From contig JBGVLO010000038.1 of the NCBI GenBank assembly GCA_045124315.1, positions 1 through 39,548 on the forward strand: a DNA stretch of 39,548 bases, read 5' to 3'. A program made the position numbers and the translations under genes. Positions 1 to 7,351 of this stretch are shown piece by piece. Origin of the DNA: CAG-411 sp045124315 (GTDB lineage: Bacteria > Bacillota > Clostridia > Lachnospirales > Lachnospiraceae). The notes below the pieces were generated by a model. It made no database searches. It was not told the origin of the DNA and worked only from the letters and a program-made list of their open reading frames with translations. Position 1 is the stretch's first letter, and the number at the start of each line of letters is the position of its first letter.

Positions 1-624
1 TACTTCATCCCATCGGTTGAAAGTAAGGTTTGATGTAATGATTGTTGATTTTGTACTTGATCTCATCGAGAGGTTGTTAAATAACAAATCTGCACCGGCT
101 CGATCAAATGAAACATATCCAAGCTCATCCGCAATCACAAGGTCGTATTTTTCAAATTTACGTTCATATGCTCTGAGTTTCTTTTGGTCATTACTTTCTT
201 TTAGTTCTGTGACCAGTGTTGGAATAGTAGTGTACAATACCTTGTATCCGGCTTCACATGCTTTTATTCCTAAACCAATAGCGCTATGTGTTTTCCCTGT
301 ACCTGGATTTCCTGTTAGTATTAAATTTTGGCCTTGCCTAATAAAATCCAGTGTTATCAATGATGGGAGTTTCCTCTGCATTGGCTTTGGTAAGCAATCT
401 ATCTCCAAATCCTCTATGTACTTTTTATACGGAAACTTTGCAGCCTTAAGCCTTCGGTCAACAGCACGTTGTTGCTCTCGTTCCACCTCCAATGCTAACA
501 GCTCTCTTAGATATTCACCCATATCTTCGGTCTCAGTAATCAGTTTTTCAAAATGTTCACTAACCGCCATGAGTTTTAACATCTTACAATATTCCTTGAT
601 TTCCTGTTTTGTTTTCGTTTTCAT
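1..624 (-). CDS. istB: IS21-family helper ATPase IstB, cut by window edge
   Basis: IstB is the AAA+ ATPase that works with the IstA transposase of IS21 elements to choose and remodel target DNA. The reading frame runs 208 codons from an ATG at 624 to the first base of the window without a stop, so the C-terminus is missing. A Walker A motif GNPGTGKT lies at residues 105-112 and a Walker B-like DLVIADELGY starts at residue 161, followed by the typical ADLLFNNLSMR segment. The ATG overlaps the istA stop codon by one base (TAATG), which implies translational coupling and is the usual istA-istB arrangement. Family ORFs are about 250 residues, so about 40 residues lie outside. Assignment is secure. 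Confidence 0.95.
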   Translation of the reverse strand, partial: MKTKTKQEIKEYCKMLKLMAVSEHFEKLITETEDMGEYLRELLALEVEREQQRAVDRRLKAAKFPYKKYIEDLEIDCLPKPMQRKLPSLITLDFIRQGQNLILTGNPGTGKTHSAIGLGIKACEAGYKVLYTTIPTLVTELKESNDQKKLRAYERKFEKYDLVIADELGYVSFDRAGADLLFNNLSMRSSTKSTIITSNLTFNRWDEV

Positions 625-2219
625 TATACAACCACCCTTTCTCTATTTTGTAACTGCAACAGTTTATCATACAGTGATAACGAGTCCTTTGACCGGGTAC
701 TCAATTTATCTGTTCCTGCCTGACTTGTGTCCAGTTCACAGGCACAAGCCTGTCGAAGCATATCAGCACTAGGCGGTTGCGATAACTTATGACTTAGATT
801 TTCCATTGTCTGTTGAACCTGCTCAACACCAAAATCTTTAATTATTTCTAAAACCTCTAGAAATTCCTTGGGTTGATTGGTATAATGGTCATGGTAAATG
901 TTTTTAATCATGGTGTCCGACTGCATGAGTGCTGTACTTTGTGGTAGGGCACCTGGTTTTCTTTTTAAGGTTCTTAAGTAATGATAAATGTCCAGAATAT
1001 ATGCTCCTTGTCTAAAACATCTGGAATGCTTTGCCACAATCGTATCTCCTTGGTAAATAACGACAGTGTCGGTATAAATCCGAGCATCCAGTTTCTTCCC
1101 CACAAGTGTATCTGGAACTGAATAATGTACATGGTTTATAACAACAGTTGCGTACTTGTCTACCGCACAGGAACATCGTTTCATAAAACAAGGCATTTTA
1201 GGTAACTCACACATTAGATGCTTTTGTTCCTGCTGAAAAGTCAATTCAGGTATACGTCCATCTGCTAGTGGCAATGAGTTCTTTTTGTTACACATTTTCA
1301 AAAGATGCTGATTCGCCTCCTCCAATGATGAAAATACATCATTTCCCGGCTCCGCAAATGCAAATCTACGAATTACATCTACAGAACGTTCCACATGTCC
1401 TTTTTCATTTCCACGTCTTACATTACAGAAACGATATTGAAACCCATAGTAAGTTGATAATTCGACTAATGCATCCGTAGGTTCTTTCTCAGAATGCCCT
1501 ACGAATTTTTTGACGGCAACTTTCATGTTATCATAGACTACCGTGTGGTATACTCCGTGACAATAATGAAAAAATTCAGTATGTGCATCCTGAAATGCTG
1601 CTGTATCTTGTGTCCGGTACAATCTTGCAAATCTATAATTACCTAATGCACTTGAAAATACTGCCATTTGATATCTTTTATATCCAGTACCATCTATATC
1701 TAGTTTTACCTCCCCCCAATCGAATTCGCATATATCACCCGGCTGATAACTCTGTCCAATGAAAGCTTCTTTGGACCTTGTCTCAGATCCCAGCTTATTT
1801 GTAAGACGTTTTACCGTTGAATAACTGATATCGAAACCTTGTTTGATGAGATATGCATGAATGTCTGTTTTTTTCATTTGTTGCTTTGAACGTCCTGTTT
1901 GACGCTTTTTTTCGTTTTCCTCTAGGCAATATTGAATTATTTTCATTGCCTCCATCGTAGAAGTCTTGGGACCTCTGTTTTTACAACTGTATCGAGGTTT
2001 TTCGGTAAAATATTCATGAAGTTCTTCAGCATTTGTTTCTGGATGCTGCGCCAACAGACCAGCCAAGGCAGCTTCGTATTCATTCACGTATTTATTTACC
2101 GTATTCTTGTCTATCCCAAGCTCTCTTGCGATTTGACGATTACTTAATCCATCTCTGTGTTTTAGTATCACTTTCTGTTTTGTTACTATATCAATCACTT
2201 CTTTCTGATACCTCCCCAT
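624..2219 (-). CDS. istA: IS21-family DDE transposase IstA
   Basis: This is the full-length IS21 transposase, 531 residues. An N-terminal helix-turn-helix (GLSNRQIARELGIDKNTV, about residues 24-41) would bind the element ends. The rve-type catalytic core carries a DDE triad that I place at D167 (EFDWGE), D230 (VVYDNMK) and E277 (GHVERS). A Mu-type C-terminal region follows. Nothing in the frame is broken, so the element may be active. It is transcribed leftward into istB. The start at 2219 is an ATG with only weak Shine-Dalgarno support. The terminal repeats to its right (2239-2297) mark the upstream end of the element. Confidence 0.96.
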   Translation of the reverse strand: MGRYQKEVIDIVTKQKVILKHRDGLSNRQIARELGIDKNTVNKYVNEYEAALAGLLAQHPETNAEELHEYFTEKPRYSCKNRGPKTSTMEAMKIIQYCLEENEKKRQTGRSKQQMKKTDIHAYLIKQGFDISYSTVKRLTNKLGSETRSKEAFIGQSYQPGDICEFDWGEVKLDIDGTGYKRYQMAVFSSALGNYRFARLYRTQDTAAFQDAHTEFFHYCHGVYHTVVYDNMKVAVKKFVGHSEKEPTDALVELSTYYGFQYRFCNVRRGNEKGHVERSVDVIRRFAFAEPGNDVFSSLEEANQHLLKMCNKKNSLPLADGRIPELTFQQEQKHLMCELPKMPCFMKRCSCAVDKYATVVINHVHYSVPDTLVGKKLDARIYTDTVVIYQGDTIVAKHSRCFRQGAYILDIYHYLRTLKRKPGALPQSTALMQSDTMIKNIYHDHYTNQPKEFLEVLEIIKDFGVEQVQQTMENLSHKLSQPPSADMLRQACACELDTSQAGTDKLSTRSKDSLSLYDKLLQLQNRERVVV

Positions 2220-2238
2220 AGTTTTCTATGAAGAGTAT

Positions 2239-2297
2239 CGTAATTTTAGGTTAAGTGACTGAATTTTCAATGAGCCATCTGACTTAATTTTAGATTA
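2239..2297. repeat. Terminal direct repeats of the IS21 element
   Basis: Two copies of a 15-bp sequence with core TAATTTTAG sit 44 bp apart (2239-2253 and 2283-2297). They flank the stop codon of the neighbouring ORF and precede istA. This fits the multiple transposase-binding repeats of IS21-type ends. The role is inferred from position and family knowledge. Confidence 0.6.
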
Positions 2298-2641
2298 CCA
2301 TAAACAAATGTAGCGCCAAAGTCAACACAAATAGAGTTTTCCCTTTCTTTGATTCTCATATAATTATTCCAAGCTTCGCTTTGACAACCAACTTTTTTCT
2401 CTATTTCTTTTAATGAGACAGAAAAATATAGAATTACACAATCTGAATCCACAATTTTATCTACGATAGCAGTTTTGTAAAACACACCTGTCTCTACCAA
2501 AATTGCAGTATTATTTTTATCATCACCTAAAAGTTTAAGTAAATCGGGCTCACAATGAAATGCTTCTTGATCCTCAACTTGCATCATTCTATTTTTCTTT
2601 TTTATTGCATTATATCTCTCAGTATATGTTGTATATCTCAT
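2267..2641 (-). CDS. Unknown protein, C-terminus probably replaced by the IS21 end
   Basis: I do not recognise this 124-residue protein. It is soluble, charged and has no membrane segment. The first codons overlap the end of the upstream gene by four bases (ATGA), so the two are translationally coupled. Its last codons (about from residue 114) lie inside the terminal repeat region of the IS21 element and the stop codon falls between the two IS repeats. The natural C-terminus was therefore probably lost when the element inserted, and the present ORF is a fusion to IS DNA. The central segment (TGVFYKTAIVDKIVDSDCVILYF) suggests an alpha/beta fold, but no function can be given. Confidence 0.6.
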   Translation of the reverse strand: MRYTTYTERYNAIKKKNRMMQVEDQEAFHCEPDLLKLLGDDKNNTAILVETGVFYKTAIVDKIVDSDCVILYFSVSLKEIEKKVGCQSEAWNNYMRIKERENSICVDFGATFVYGNLKLSQMAH

Positions 2642-2919
2642 TTCCTCTTTCCTCCAAAAACTTTTCTAATTCTATTTGTCAAATTTGACTTTTTTTTATT
2701 TTCATTAAACAAGAATTCTGGAACGCGTATCTCTACTTTGTCCCGCCGCCTTAACAACAAAACTTTCTTGGTATCAGTTACTTGTAAAGTTTGTACTACT
2801 TTCTCTCCAATATCTGAACCACCATAATCAACTTTTTCCTGACCATCACTAACCAAAATCATACGATAAGAATCTTGCTCTATTTCCATGAAGCGATATT
2901 TCTTATTATCTTCTTGCAT
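2638..2919 (-). CDS. Small basic protein of unknown function
   Basis: A 93-residue protein that I do not recognise. A strong ribosome binding site (GGAAGGAGGT) lies eight bases before the ATG, so it is very likely expressed. The C-terminus is strongly basic (NENKKKSNLTNRIRKVFGGKRK begins near residue 72), which could bind nucleic acid or an acidic partner. It sits 21 bp after the HTH-like gene (2941-3612) and overlaps the next gene by four bases, so all three form one transcription unit from the promoter at 3675-3703. Confidence 0.65.
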   Translation of the reverse strand: MQEDNKKYRFMEIEQDSYRMILVSDGQEKVDYGGSDIGEKVVQTLQVTDTKKVLLLRRRDKVEIRVPEFLFNENKKKSNLTNRIRKVFGGKRK

Positions 2920-2940
2920 CTTGATACCTCCTTCCTACTA

Positions 2941-3612
2941 TTAGAATTTGCGCACTGAACTAAGAAAAGCCCCCATATACTGATAAGCTTTCTCTTCATC
3001 TGGTAATAAATCGTTACAATATAATGAAATCAAATGATATATTTCCTTTAATAACTCATAATATTCTTCCTTATTCGCACTATCACAAATTTCACATACA
3101 CCATCATCTATTTTCAAAAATAGATTGAATCTTTCTGCAGTTTTGGCTATATACAAAATCTTTCGGGTTCTACTTTCTTCTGCACTCCACATTTCTGTTT
3201 TCTTACAGTCTATTTTTTTTTCTTGTAATTTTTCTTGTATAGCTACCAAATCACCATAATCTCCAAATTCAGAATTGAATTTTCCCTCTGATCTCCACAA
3301 ACACATACCTTCCTTCGTGTCTTCTTTTAGTTCAATTAAAAATCTTCTCGTACGATAATTAATCTCAAATTTTCTCTTATCTATTTTTCTATTAAAAAAA
3401 GCATCTACTGGATAGTCATATTTATCTGATAATTTTTCGAGTACATAACCGTATTTTTCCAAATTCATTTCTTTTTTTAATCTTGAAAACGTCCCTACAC
3501 TGACTCCTAAAAATCGTTCAAATTGACCTGTCTGCATTTCTTCGCATGATTTTATGTATTCAAAATTTTTCCAAAATATCGAATACGCATTTTTGTTTTC
3601 TATTTTACTCAT
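2941..3612 (-). CDS. Unknown protein with an N-terminal HTH-like segment
   Basis: First gene of an unknown three-gene operon. I start it at the ATG at 3612 (MSKIENK, 223 residues) because AGAGG precedes it; a longer frame would begin with a GTG at 3645 without a good site. Residues about 25-75 (QTGQFERFLGVSVGTFSRLKKE...) look like a degenerate helix-turn-helix of XRE type followed by a linker. The rest is charged and carries CEICDS near the C-terminus, a possible but isolated cysteine pair. It could be a regulator of its own operon. No homologous family comes to mind. Codon use is AT-rich compared with the pilus genes, suggesting acquired DNA. Confidence 0.6.
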   Translation of the reverse strand: MSKIENKNAYSIFWKNFEYIKSCEEMQTGQFERFLGVSVGTFSRLKKEMNLEKYGYVLEKLSDKYDYPVDAFFNRKIDKRKFEINYRTRRFLIELKEDTKEGMCLWRSEGKFNSEFGDYGDLVAIQEKLQEKKIDCKKTEMWSAEESRTRKILYIAKTAERFNLFLKIDDGVCEICDSANKEEYYELLKEIYHLISLYCNDLLPDEEKAYQYMGAFLSSVRKF

Positions 3613-3674
3613 AGCCCTATCGCCTCTCTTCCATTCATAAAGCACTTGAATTATTCAAACTTTATTTGCATTTA

Positions 3675-3703
3675 ATTTTATTATATCTCTTATTCGCTGT
3701 CAA
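3675..3703 (-). promoter_or_regulatory. Sigma-A promoter of the unknown three-gene operon
   Basis: Reading leftward, TTGACA (3698-3703) and TAAAAT (3675-3680) are separated by exactly 17 bp. This is a near-consensus housekeeping promoter about 60 bp upstream of the ATG at 3612. An alternative TATAAT overlaps the spacer, but its spacing is too short. Confidence 0.75.
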
Positions 3704-3742
3704 CCTTTTTTTTGTTTACTATTGTAAAATTGCAAAACAAAG

Positions 3743-3874
3743 GTTACAGTTCACAGGTATGTGAACTGTAACTGATTTGGGCAATGCTGCGCATGAAAAA
3801 TTGCCCAAATCTGCACACGGTAGACTTTCATACGGTATTTTCGGTACCGAAAATACCTACCTGTGAACAGTAAC
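3743..3874. repeat. 132-bp palindromic element, copy A, with terminal inverted repeats
   Basis: The element begins GTTACAGTTCACAGG and ends CCTGTGAACAGTAAC; these ends are inverted repeats matching at 14 of 15 bases. Inside are three hairpins: a 30-bp palindrome at 3743-3772; GATTTGGGCAAT pairing with ATTGCCCAAATC (12 bp, 3774-3811); and the perfect palindrome formed by GGTATTTTCGG and CCGAAAATACC (3834-3857). A second copy of the same length is at 26716-26847, agreeing at roughly 120 of 132 positions by eye. It has no ORF of its own, as expected for a MITE-like element or mobile structured RNA. Confidence 0.85.
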
Positions 3875-4246
3875 AAACAAAGACTATACTTTTGAAGATG
3901 CTGTGCGCGTCAGACAGACTCAAACAAACGATAGGATAATTCTGTCCAGTTTGCACATAAGCCATGAACCATGCAAAACAGAAAACAATCTTTTGTAAGA
4001 GCTTGCTCATAAACAAACAGATTTGTTTTCTGTTCTATAGGACGAAGCCCGTAACTGAGATATAGCATAGCGTAATCGAAGTGCAGGCTCAACATAAATA
4101 AGCGACGGAACAAAATAGGCAAAATCGACGTGTTTGATGGGACTGTCTGTCATGTACAGCATCTACAAATACAAATAATAAATTGTGTATTTTTTCAATA
4201 ATCCACTCCAGTATAGGCTTTTGACATCCTAATCCTATAAATAAAA
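3875..4246. other. Intergenic stretch without a credible gene
   Basis: About 370 bp between the palindromic repeat and the pilus-operon terminator. Short leftward frames exist (up to 70 codons) but have no ribosome binding site and look like chance. The one structure I see is a 12-bp perfect inverted repeat, AACAGAAAACAA (3977-3988) with TTGTTTTCTGTT (4023-4034), with a 34-base loop. It may be a remnant of mobile DNA or an untranslated RNA. Confidence 0.4.
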
Positions 4247-4285
4247 AACCACCCCAAGGGAAGGAAATCTTCCCCTGGGATGGTT
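4247..4285 (-). terminator. Terminator of the pilus operon
   Basis: Leftward transcripts form a 17-bp stem (AACCATCCCAGGGGAAG with its near-complement) around a five-base loop, followed by TTTTTTATTT. It begins six bases after the pilT stop codon and closes the operon. Confidence 0.92.
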
Positions 4286-4290
4286 CTTGT

Positions 4291-5349
4291 TTATCTTATC
4301 TTCATTTCTCTCTCCATCACTTCTTTGTTGATACACGCACTCAAAGCAGTGGCATAGCTAATTTCCCCTGCACGGTAAAGATTTAAAAGACTTTTGTCCA
4401 TAGTAATCATTCCCGCATCTGCTGAAGTAGCGATCTGTGAATTGATCTGATGTACCTTTCCGTCTCGGATCATGGTTTGAATGGCTTTGTTCACATGCAT
4501 GATTTCAAATGCAGGAACCATTTTTCCCTGCTCATTCTGTAACAATTGCTGGGAAACTACCGATTGTAACACCATTGACAACTGCATACGGATCTGTTGC
4601 TGTTGTGTAGGCGGGAATACATCAATAATTCGGTCAATGGTACTTGCTGCCCCAATGGTATGCAAACTGGACAAAACCAGGTGTCCGGTCTCTGCTGCCG
4701 TTATGGCTGTTTCTATGGTCTCTAAATCACGCATCTCTCCAATCAAAATCACATCTGGGGCTTCACGCATGGCTGCTTTCAGTGCCCGACCATAATTAAT
4801 ACTGTCTATTCCAATTTCTCTCTGACTAACAATACTTTCCTGGTGCTTATGCAAAAATTCAATTGGATCCTCCAATGTGAGAATATGGCAATTTCGATTT
4901 CGATTGATCTGGTCTATAATATATGCAAGGCTGGTACTCTTTCCACTGCCCGCTGGTCCTGTCACCAAAATCAATCCTTTTCGTTTCTCTCCCAGTTCCA
5001 GTATGGACTTTGGAATGTTCATTTTGCTTACATCCGGCAAATCGAAGGTTACCACTCGAAGAACCGCTCCCCAACTTCCTCGCTGCTTAAAAACATTGAC
5101 ACGAAATCGCCCTACATTACAAAGTGACACCGAAAAATCGTCATCCCCACGACTTCGGTACACCGTATCTCTATGTGCCATTCCATATAGCTGATTGACG
5201 ATTTCTTCCATCTGATCCGGCGTTAATCTCTGATCACTCTGCTTCTCTATCAATCCCTCGATTTTAAAAGATACTGGCTGTCCTACTACTAAAAAAATAT
5301 CCGAAGCCTCTTTGTTCACTGCTGCCTCCAACATCTGATCTAAATTCAT
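4291..5349 (-). CDS. pilT: Type IV pilus retraction ATPase PilT
   Basis: PilT is the hexameric cytoplasmic ATPase that pulls pilin subunits back into the membrane. At 352 residues it has family length. Walker A GPAGSGKST is at residues 131-139, the Walker B region DVILIGEMRD at about 199-208, and the His box TGHLVLSSLHT at 221-231. The PilT hallmark AIRNLIRE appears as AIQTMIRDGK at 289-298, which separates PilT from PilB/GspE ATPases. It is the last gene of the operon, 13 bp after the upstream ORF, with GAAGGTG before its ATG. No extension ATPase (PilB) is in the window, so either PilB is encoded elsewhere or this PilT is the only motor. Confidence 0.93.
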   Translation of the reverse strand: MNLDQMLEAAVNKEASDIFLVVGQPVSFKIEGLIEKQSDQRLTPDQMEEIVNQLYGMAHRDTVYRSRGDDDFSVSLCNVGRFRVNVFKQRGSWGAVLRVVTFDLPDVSKMNIPKSILELGEKRKGLILVTGPAGSGKSTSLAYIIDQINRNRNCHILTLEDPIEFLHKHQESIVSQREIGIDSINYGRALKAAMREAPDVILIGEMRDLETIETAITAAETGHLVLSSLHTIGAASTIDRIIDVFPPTQQQQIRMQLSMVLQSVVSQQLLQNEQGKMVPAFEIMHVNKAIQTMIRDGKVHQINSQIATSADAGMITMDKSLLNLYRAGEISYATALSACINKEVMEREMKIR

Positions 5350-5362
5350 ATCTTTTCACCTT

Positions 5363-5905
5363 CTATTCTGCTGTAACGTTTCCATCCCATAATTCAAAAC
5401 CACCATCCTCTAAATCCAGAAGATCACTGGCAGCCTGTGTGGTACTCCACTGTTTAATAACGTAACTTCTATCATTGTAAATATCCAATGCTACTTGTAA
5501 GTCCACCCCTTCTCTTACTGGGTAACAATACGTAATCTGTCCAATACTCCTCTTGGTTCCTTCTGTTCCAATTACAAAAGAGGCATGTTCCTCTAACTTT
5601 ACTTTCACACCAAAAATACCTGCAATACTTTCTTCTTTTCCTGCTTCTGCTCCTACCAGTGTCTCCTCTAAATATTCCACTTCGGATGTTTCTAACACAG
5701 AGTCTACATAAGCCAAGGCATGCACTGCTTTTTGATCCGCAAGATAATACTCCTGCACAGAATCTCCAGTCTTATCTGCCAATTTCCGTTCACTGTTAGA
5801 AGCTCGAATGGAAAATAGTGCAAATGTACACAACACAAAAGTAAGTAAAATCACCAAAATGGAAGGAGTTCCTATGTTAAATACAAAGCCTTTTTTTTCT
5901 TCCAT
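5363..5905 (-). CDS. Pilin-like membrane-anchored protein of the pilus operon
   Basis: A 180-residue protein with one N-terminal membrane helix (about residues 11-33, TPSILVILLTFVLCTFALFSI) after a short charged stretch, followed by a coiled, extracytoplasmic domain. The topology is that of a minor pilin or PilX/GspK-like subunit, but there is no canonical prepilin peptidase motif. A strong GGGGGGAG precedes the ATG. It lies four bases after the upstream pseudopilin gene stop and 13 bp before pilT, so it belongs to the pilus operon. A structural role in the fibre or its assembly platform is inferred from context only. Confidence 0.7.
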   Translation of the reverse strand: MEEKKGFVFNIGTPSILVILLTFVLCTFALFSIRASNSERKLADKTGDSVQEYYLADQKAVHALAYVDSVLETSEVEYLEETLVGAEAGKEESIAGIFGVKVKLEEHASFVIGTEGTKRSIGQITYCYPVREGVDLQVALDIYNDRSYVIKQWSTTQAASDLLDLEDGGFELWDGNVTAE

Positions 5906-5909
5906 ATGT

Positions 5910-6452
5910 CTACTCCCCCCCTTTATAATCGGAAAAACTTAAGTGATACAATTCCACACTTTCCTTGGAATTCAGTATAGACGCATATCCATTCAGGCAA
6001 TACACAAAAATCTCATAGTCATTTACTGTCTTACCCTGCAAGTTTTCCTCATAAGGTACCAATATCAAACTATAACAATCCTCTTCCTCTGTTTCCTTCC
6101 AGTTCTTATCAAAATGTGCTACATACAGCTTCGTCTTACCGGCATCCTCACTGGAAGTTACATCCACGATCTGATACGTACCATTCTTTTTCTGCTGCAT
6201 GGTTCCCCATGCTTCCTGCATGGATAACTGCGCAAAAACCTCCTCCTGACTGTCTGCTCCCTTTATAAGCTCTGCAACGGTTTCAGACTTTGTAATGGCC
6301 TTTCCTTCATCCTTTGCCTGCTGTTGCATGGAATTTGCCGCCAAAAACATTTCCAGGAGAAATACACTAATAATGGCAAACACACCAATACTGATAATCA
6401 ACTCTAACAGAGTCAGTCTGGTGCTTTCTGACTGTTTTCCCTTTCTTTTCAT
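5910..6452 (-). CDS. Type IV prepilin-like protein lacking Gly(-1)
   Basis: The N-terminus has a classic N-methylation helix: LTLLELIISIGVFAI, with the glutamate five residues after the presumed cleavage point, as in type IV prepilins and pseudopilins. However, the residue before that point is arginine (ESTR/LTLLE) where prepilin peptidases normally require glycine. I choose the ATG at 6452 (181 residues) because AGAGG lies eleven bases before it; a GTG at 6464 directly abuts that site. The remainder is a hydrophilic domain without recognisable motifs. It probably is a minor pseudopilin; whether it is cleaved is open. Confidence 0.75.
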   Translation of the reverse strand: MKRKGKQSESTRLTLLELIISIGVFAIISVFLLEMFLAANSMQQQAKDEGKAITKSETVAELIKGADSQEEVFAQLSMQEAWGTMQQKKNGTYQIVDVTSSEDAGKTKLYVAHFDKNWKETEEEDCYSLILVPYEENLQGKTVNDYEIFVYCLNGYASILNSKESVELYHLSFSDYKGGE

Positions 6453-6487
6453 AACTGTTTTCACCCTCTATTTCATCCAAATCCTCG

Positions 6488-6961
6488 TTACTGTTCACTT
6501 TTTAAAGTCATTCGAAGGTTTTCCTGCTCCTCCTGATCAATTGCTGTAAAGGACAAATGGTTCTTGTCCTTTTCCACCTGAAAATCCATAATTTCCATTA
6601 TCTGCAATCCGTCTGCAGGCTTGTATTCCATTCCCTTCTCCTGAAATAATTCTCTAAGAGCTCCATCGTAGCTATAGATTCTAGTCTCATACTCCACACC
6701 ATCAATCTGCTCCTTTAATACCAGCATTTGAATGCCATCCTTCTCCTCAACGGAGATGGCATCTGTCATGTCATGCTGTCTCACCTTGGTAGCCACATAA
6801 GATAGGGAGGAACGCAATCGAAAATTCTCTCCATTGCTCTCAACAATATTTTTGTATACATGTACACCCACATTCATCAGTATGAGAGAGCCGATAATGA
6901 AGATACAGAGCAAAGACAAAATTGCCATGTAATTGATAATCCAGTTATTTCTCTTTTTCAA
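6488..6961 (-). CDS. Pilin-like protein resembling the DUF4860 family
   Basis: 157 residues: a short basic N-terminus, one membrane helix (about residues 10-32, YMAILSLLCIFIIGSLILMN) and an extracytoplasmic beta-rich domain. This form and its place in a Clostridia pilus operon suggest the DUF4860 family, named from memory. The start is a TTG at 6961 preceded by GGGAG; the first in-frame ATG would cut into the membrane helix. It follows the 6977-7312 gene by 15 bp. The likely role is as a minor pilin or assembly factor. Confidence 0.65.
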   Translation of the reverse strand: MKKRNNWIINYMAILSLLCIFIIGSLILMNVGVHVYKNIVESNGENFRLRSSLSYVATKVRQHDMTDAISVEEKDGIQMLVLKEQIDGVEYETRIYSYDGALRELFQEKGMEYKPADGLQIMEIMDFQVEKDKNHLSFTAIDQEEQENLRMTLKSEQ

Positions 6962-6976
6962 ATTTCCACTCCCTTT

Positions 6977-7312
6977 CTACTTTCTCTCGTACACTTCCAA
7001 ATCCGGCATAACATTGGATGCAAATATCTGATAATCGATAAAATACTTGTCATGATTATACTCTAGTCCATAATTCTGCTCTAAATATTCCACATCCGCA
7101 GGATAATTTCCCTCAATGGCGTAACACTGAACCACTGCTCGTCTGGCAGACTGTCTTAACAAGTCCACACTCTGCATGTTACTGGTATGTCGAAAATACA
7201 CCCCTGCAGCTCCGGCAGCTCCTATGGTAAGTATAAAAAGCAATATGGGAAAAAATAGTTCCTGAAACAAACTTCTTTCTGACTTTGTTTTATCTAATTT
7301 TAAATTTTTCAC
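6977..7312 (-). CDS. Small pilin-like membrane protein
   Basis: A 111-residue protein with a GTG start at 7312 and AGAGGG upstream. After a charged 15-residue leader comes SLFQELFFPILLFILTIG, a membrane helix with a glutamate at position 5 counted from the serine, as in pilins, but again preceded by arginine rather than glycine. A short domain with AIEGNYPADVEYLEQNYG follows; similar phrases (a 'GxYPxxxxxL' segment) occur in type II secretion pseudopilins, supporting the family guess. It is the first pilin-type gene after pilC and could be the major subunit, which I infer from order only. Confidence 0.65.
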   Translation of the reverse strand: MKNLKLDKTKSERSLFQELFFPILLFILTIGAAGAAGVYFRHTSNMQSVDLLRQSARRAVVQCYAIEGNYPADVEYLEQNYGLEYNHDKYFIDYQIFASNVMPDLEVYERK

Positions 7313-7351
7313 TTCTCTTCCCTCTTTCTCTACGCAATGGATTTCTCAAAC

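Larger units (their letters stand above)
1..2300 (-). mobile_element. IS21-family insertion sequence, one end outside the window
   Basis: The element comprises istA and istB plus a right-hand end. Two near-identical 15-bp direct repeats, cgtaattttaggtta at 2239-2253 and cttaattttagatta at 2283-2297 (13 of 15 bases equal), lie just upstream of istA. IS21 elements carry such repeated transposase-binding sites at their ends. I place the outer boundary near 2300, where the plus strand reads ...attacca, giving the TG/CA type terminus seen in this family. The exact boundary and the target duplication cannot be proven because the other end is not in the window. Confidence 0.8.

Noticed and set aside
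17..772. Long plus-strand frame across the IS21 region
   Set aside because: It is antisense to istB and the end of istA, whose minus-strand frames have clear Walker and DDE motifs.
3743..3772. Possible CRP/FNR-type operator
   Set aside because: The half-sites are in the opposite order (TCACA...TGTGA instead of TGTGA...TCACA), and the element extends to 132 bp with further hairpins.
3828..4122. Two short minus-strand frames after the 132-bp repeat
   Set aside because: No ribosome binding site, cysteine- and phenylalanine-rich chance-like composition, and one overlaps the palindromic repeat.
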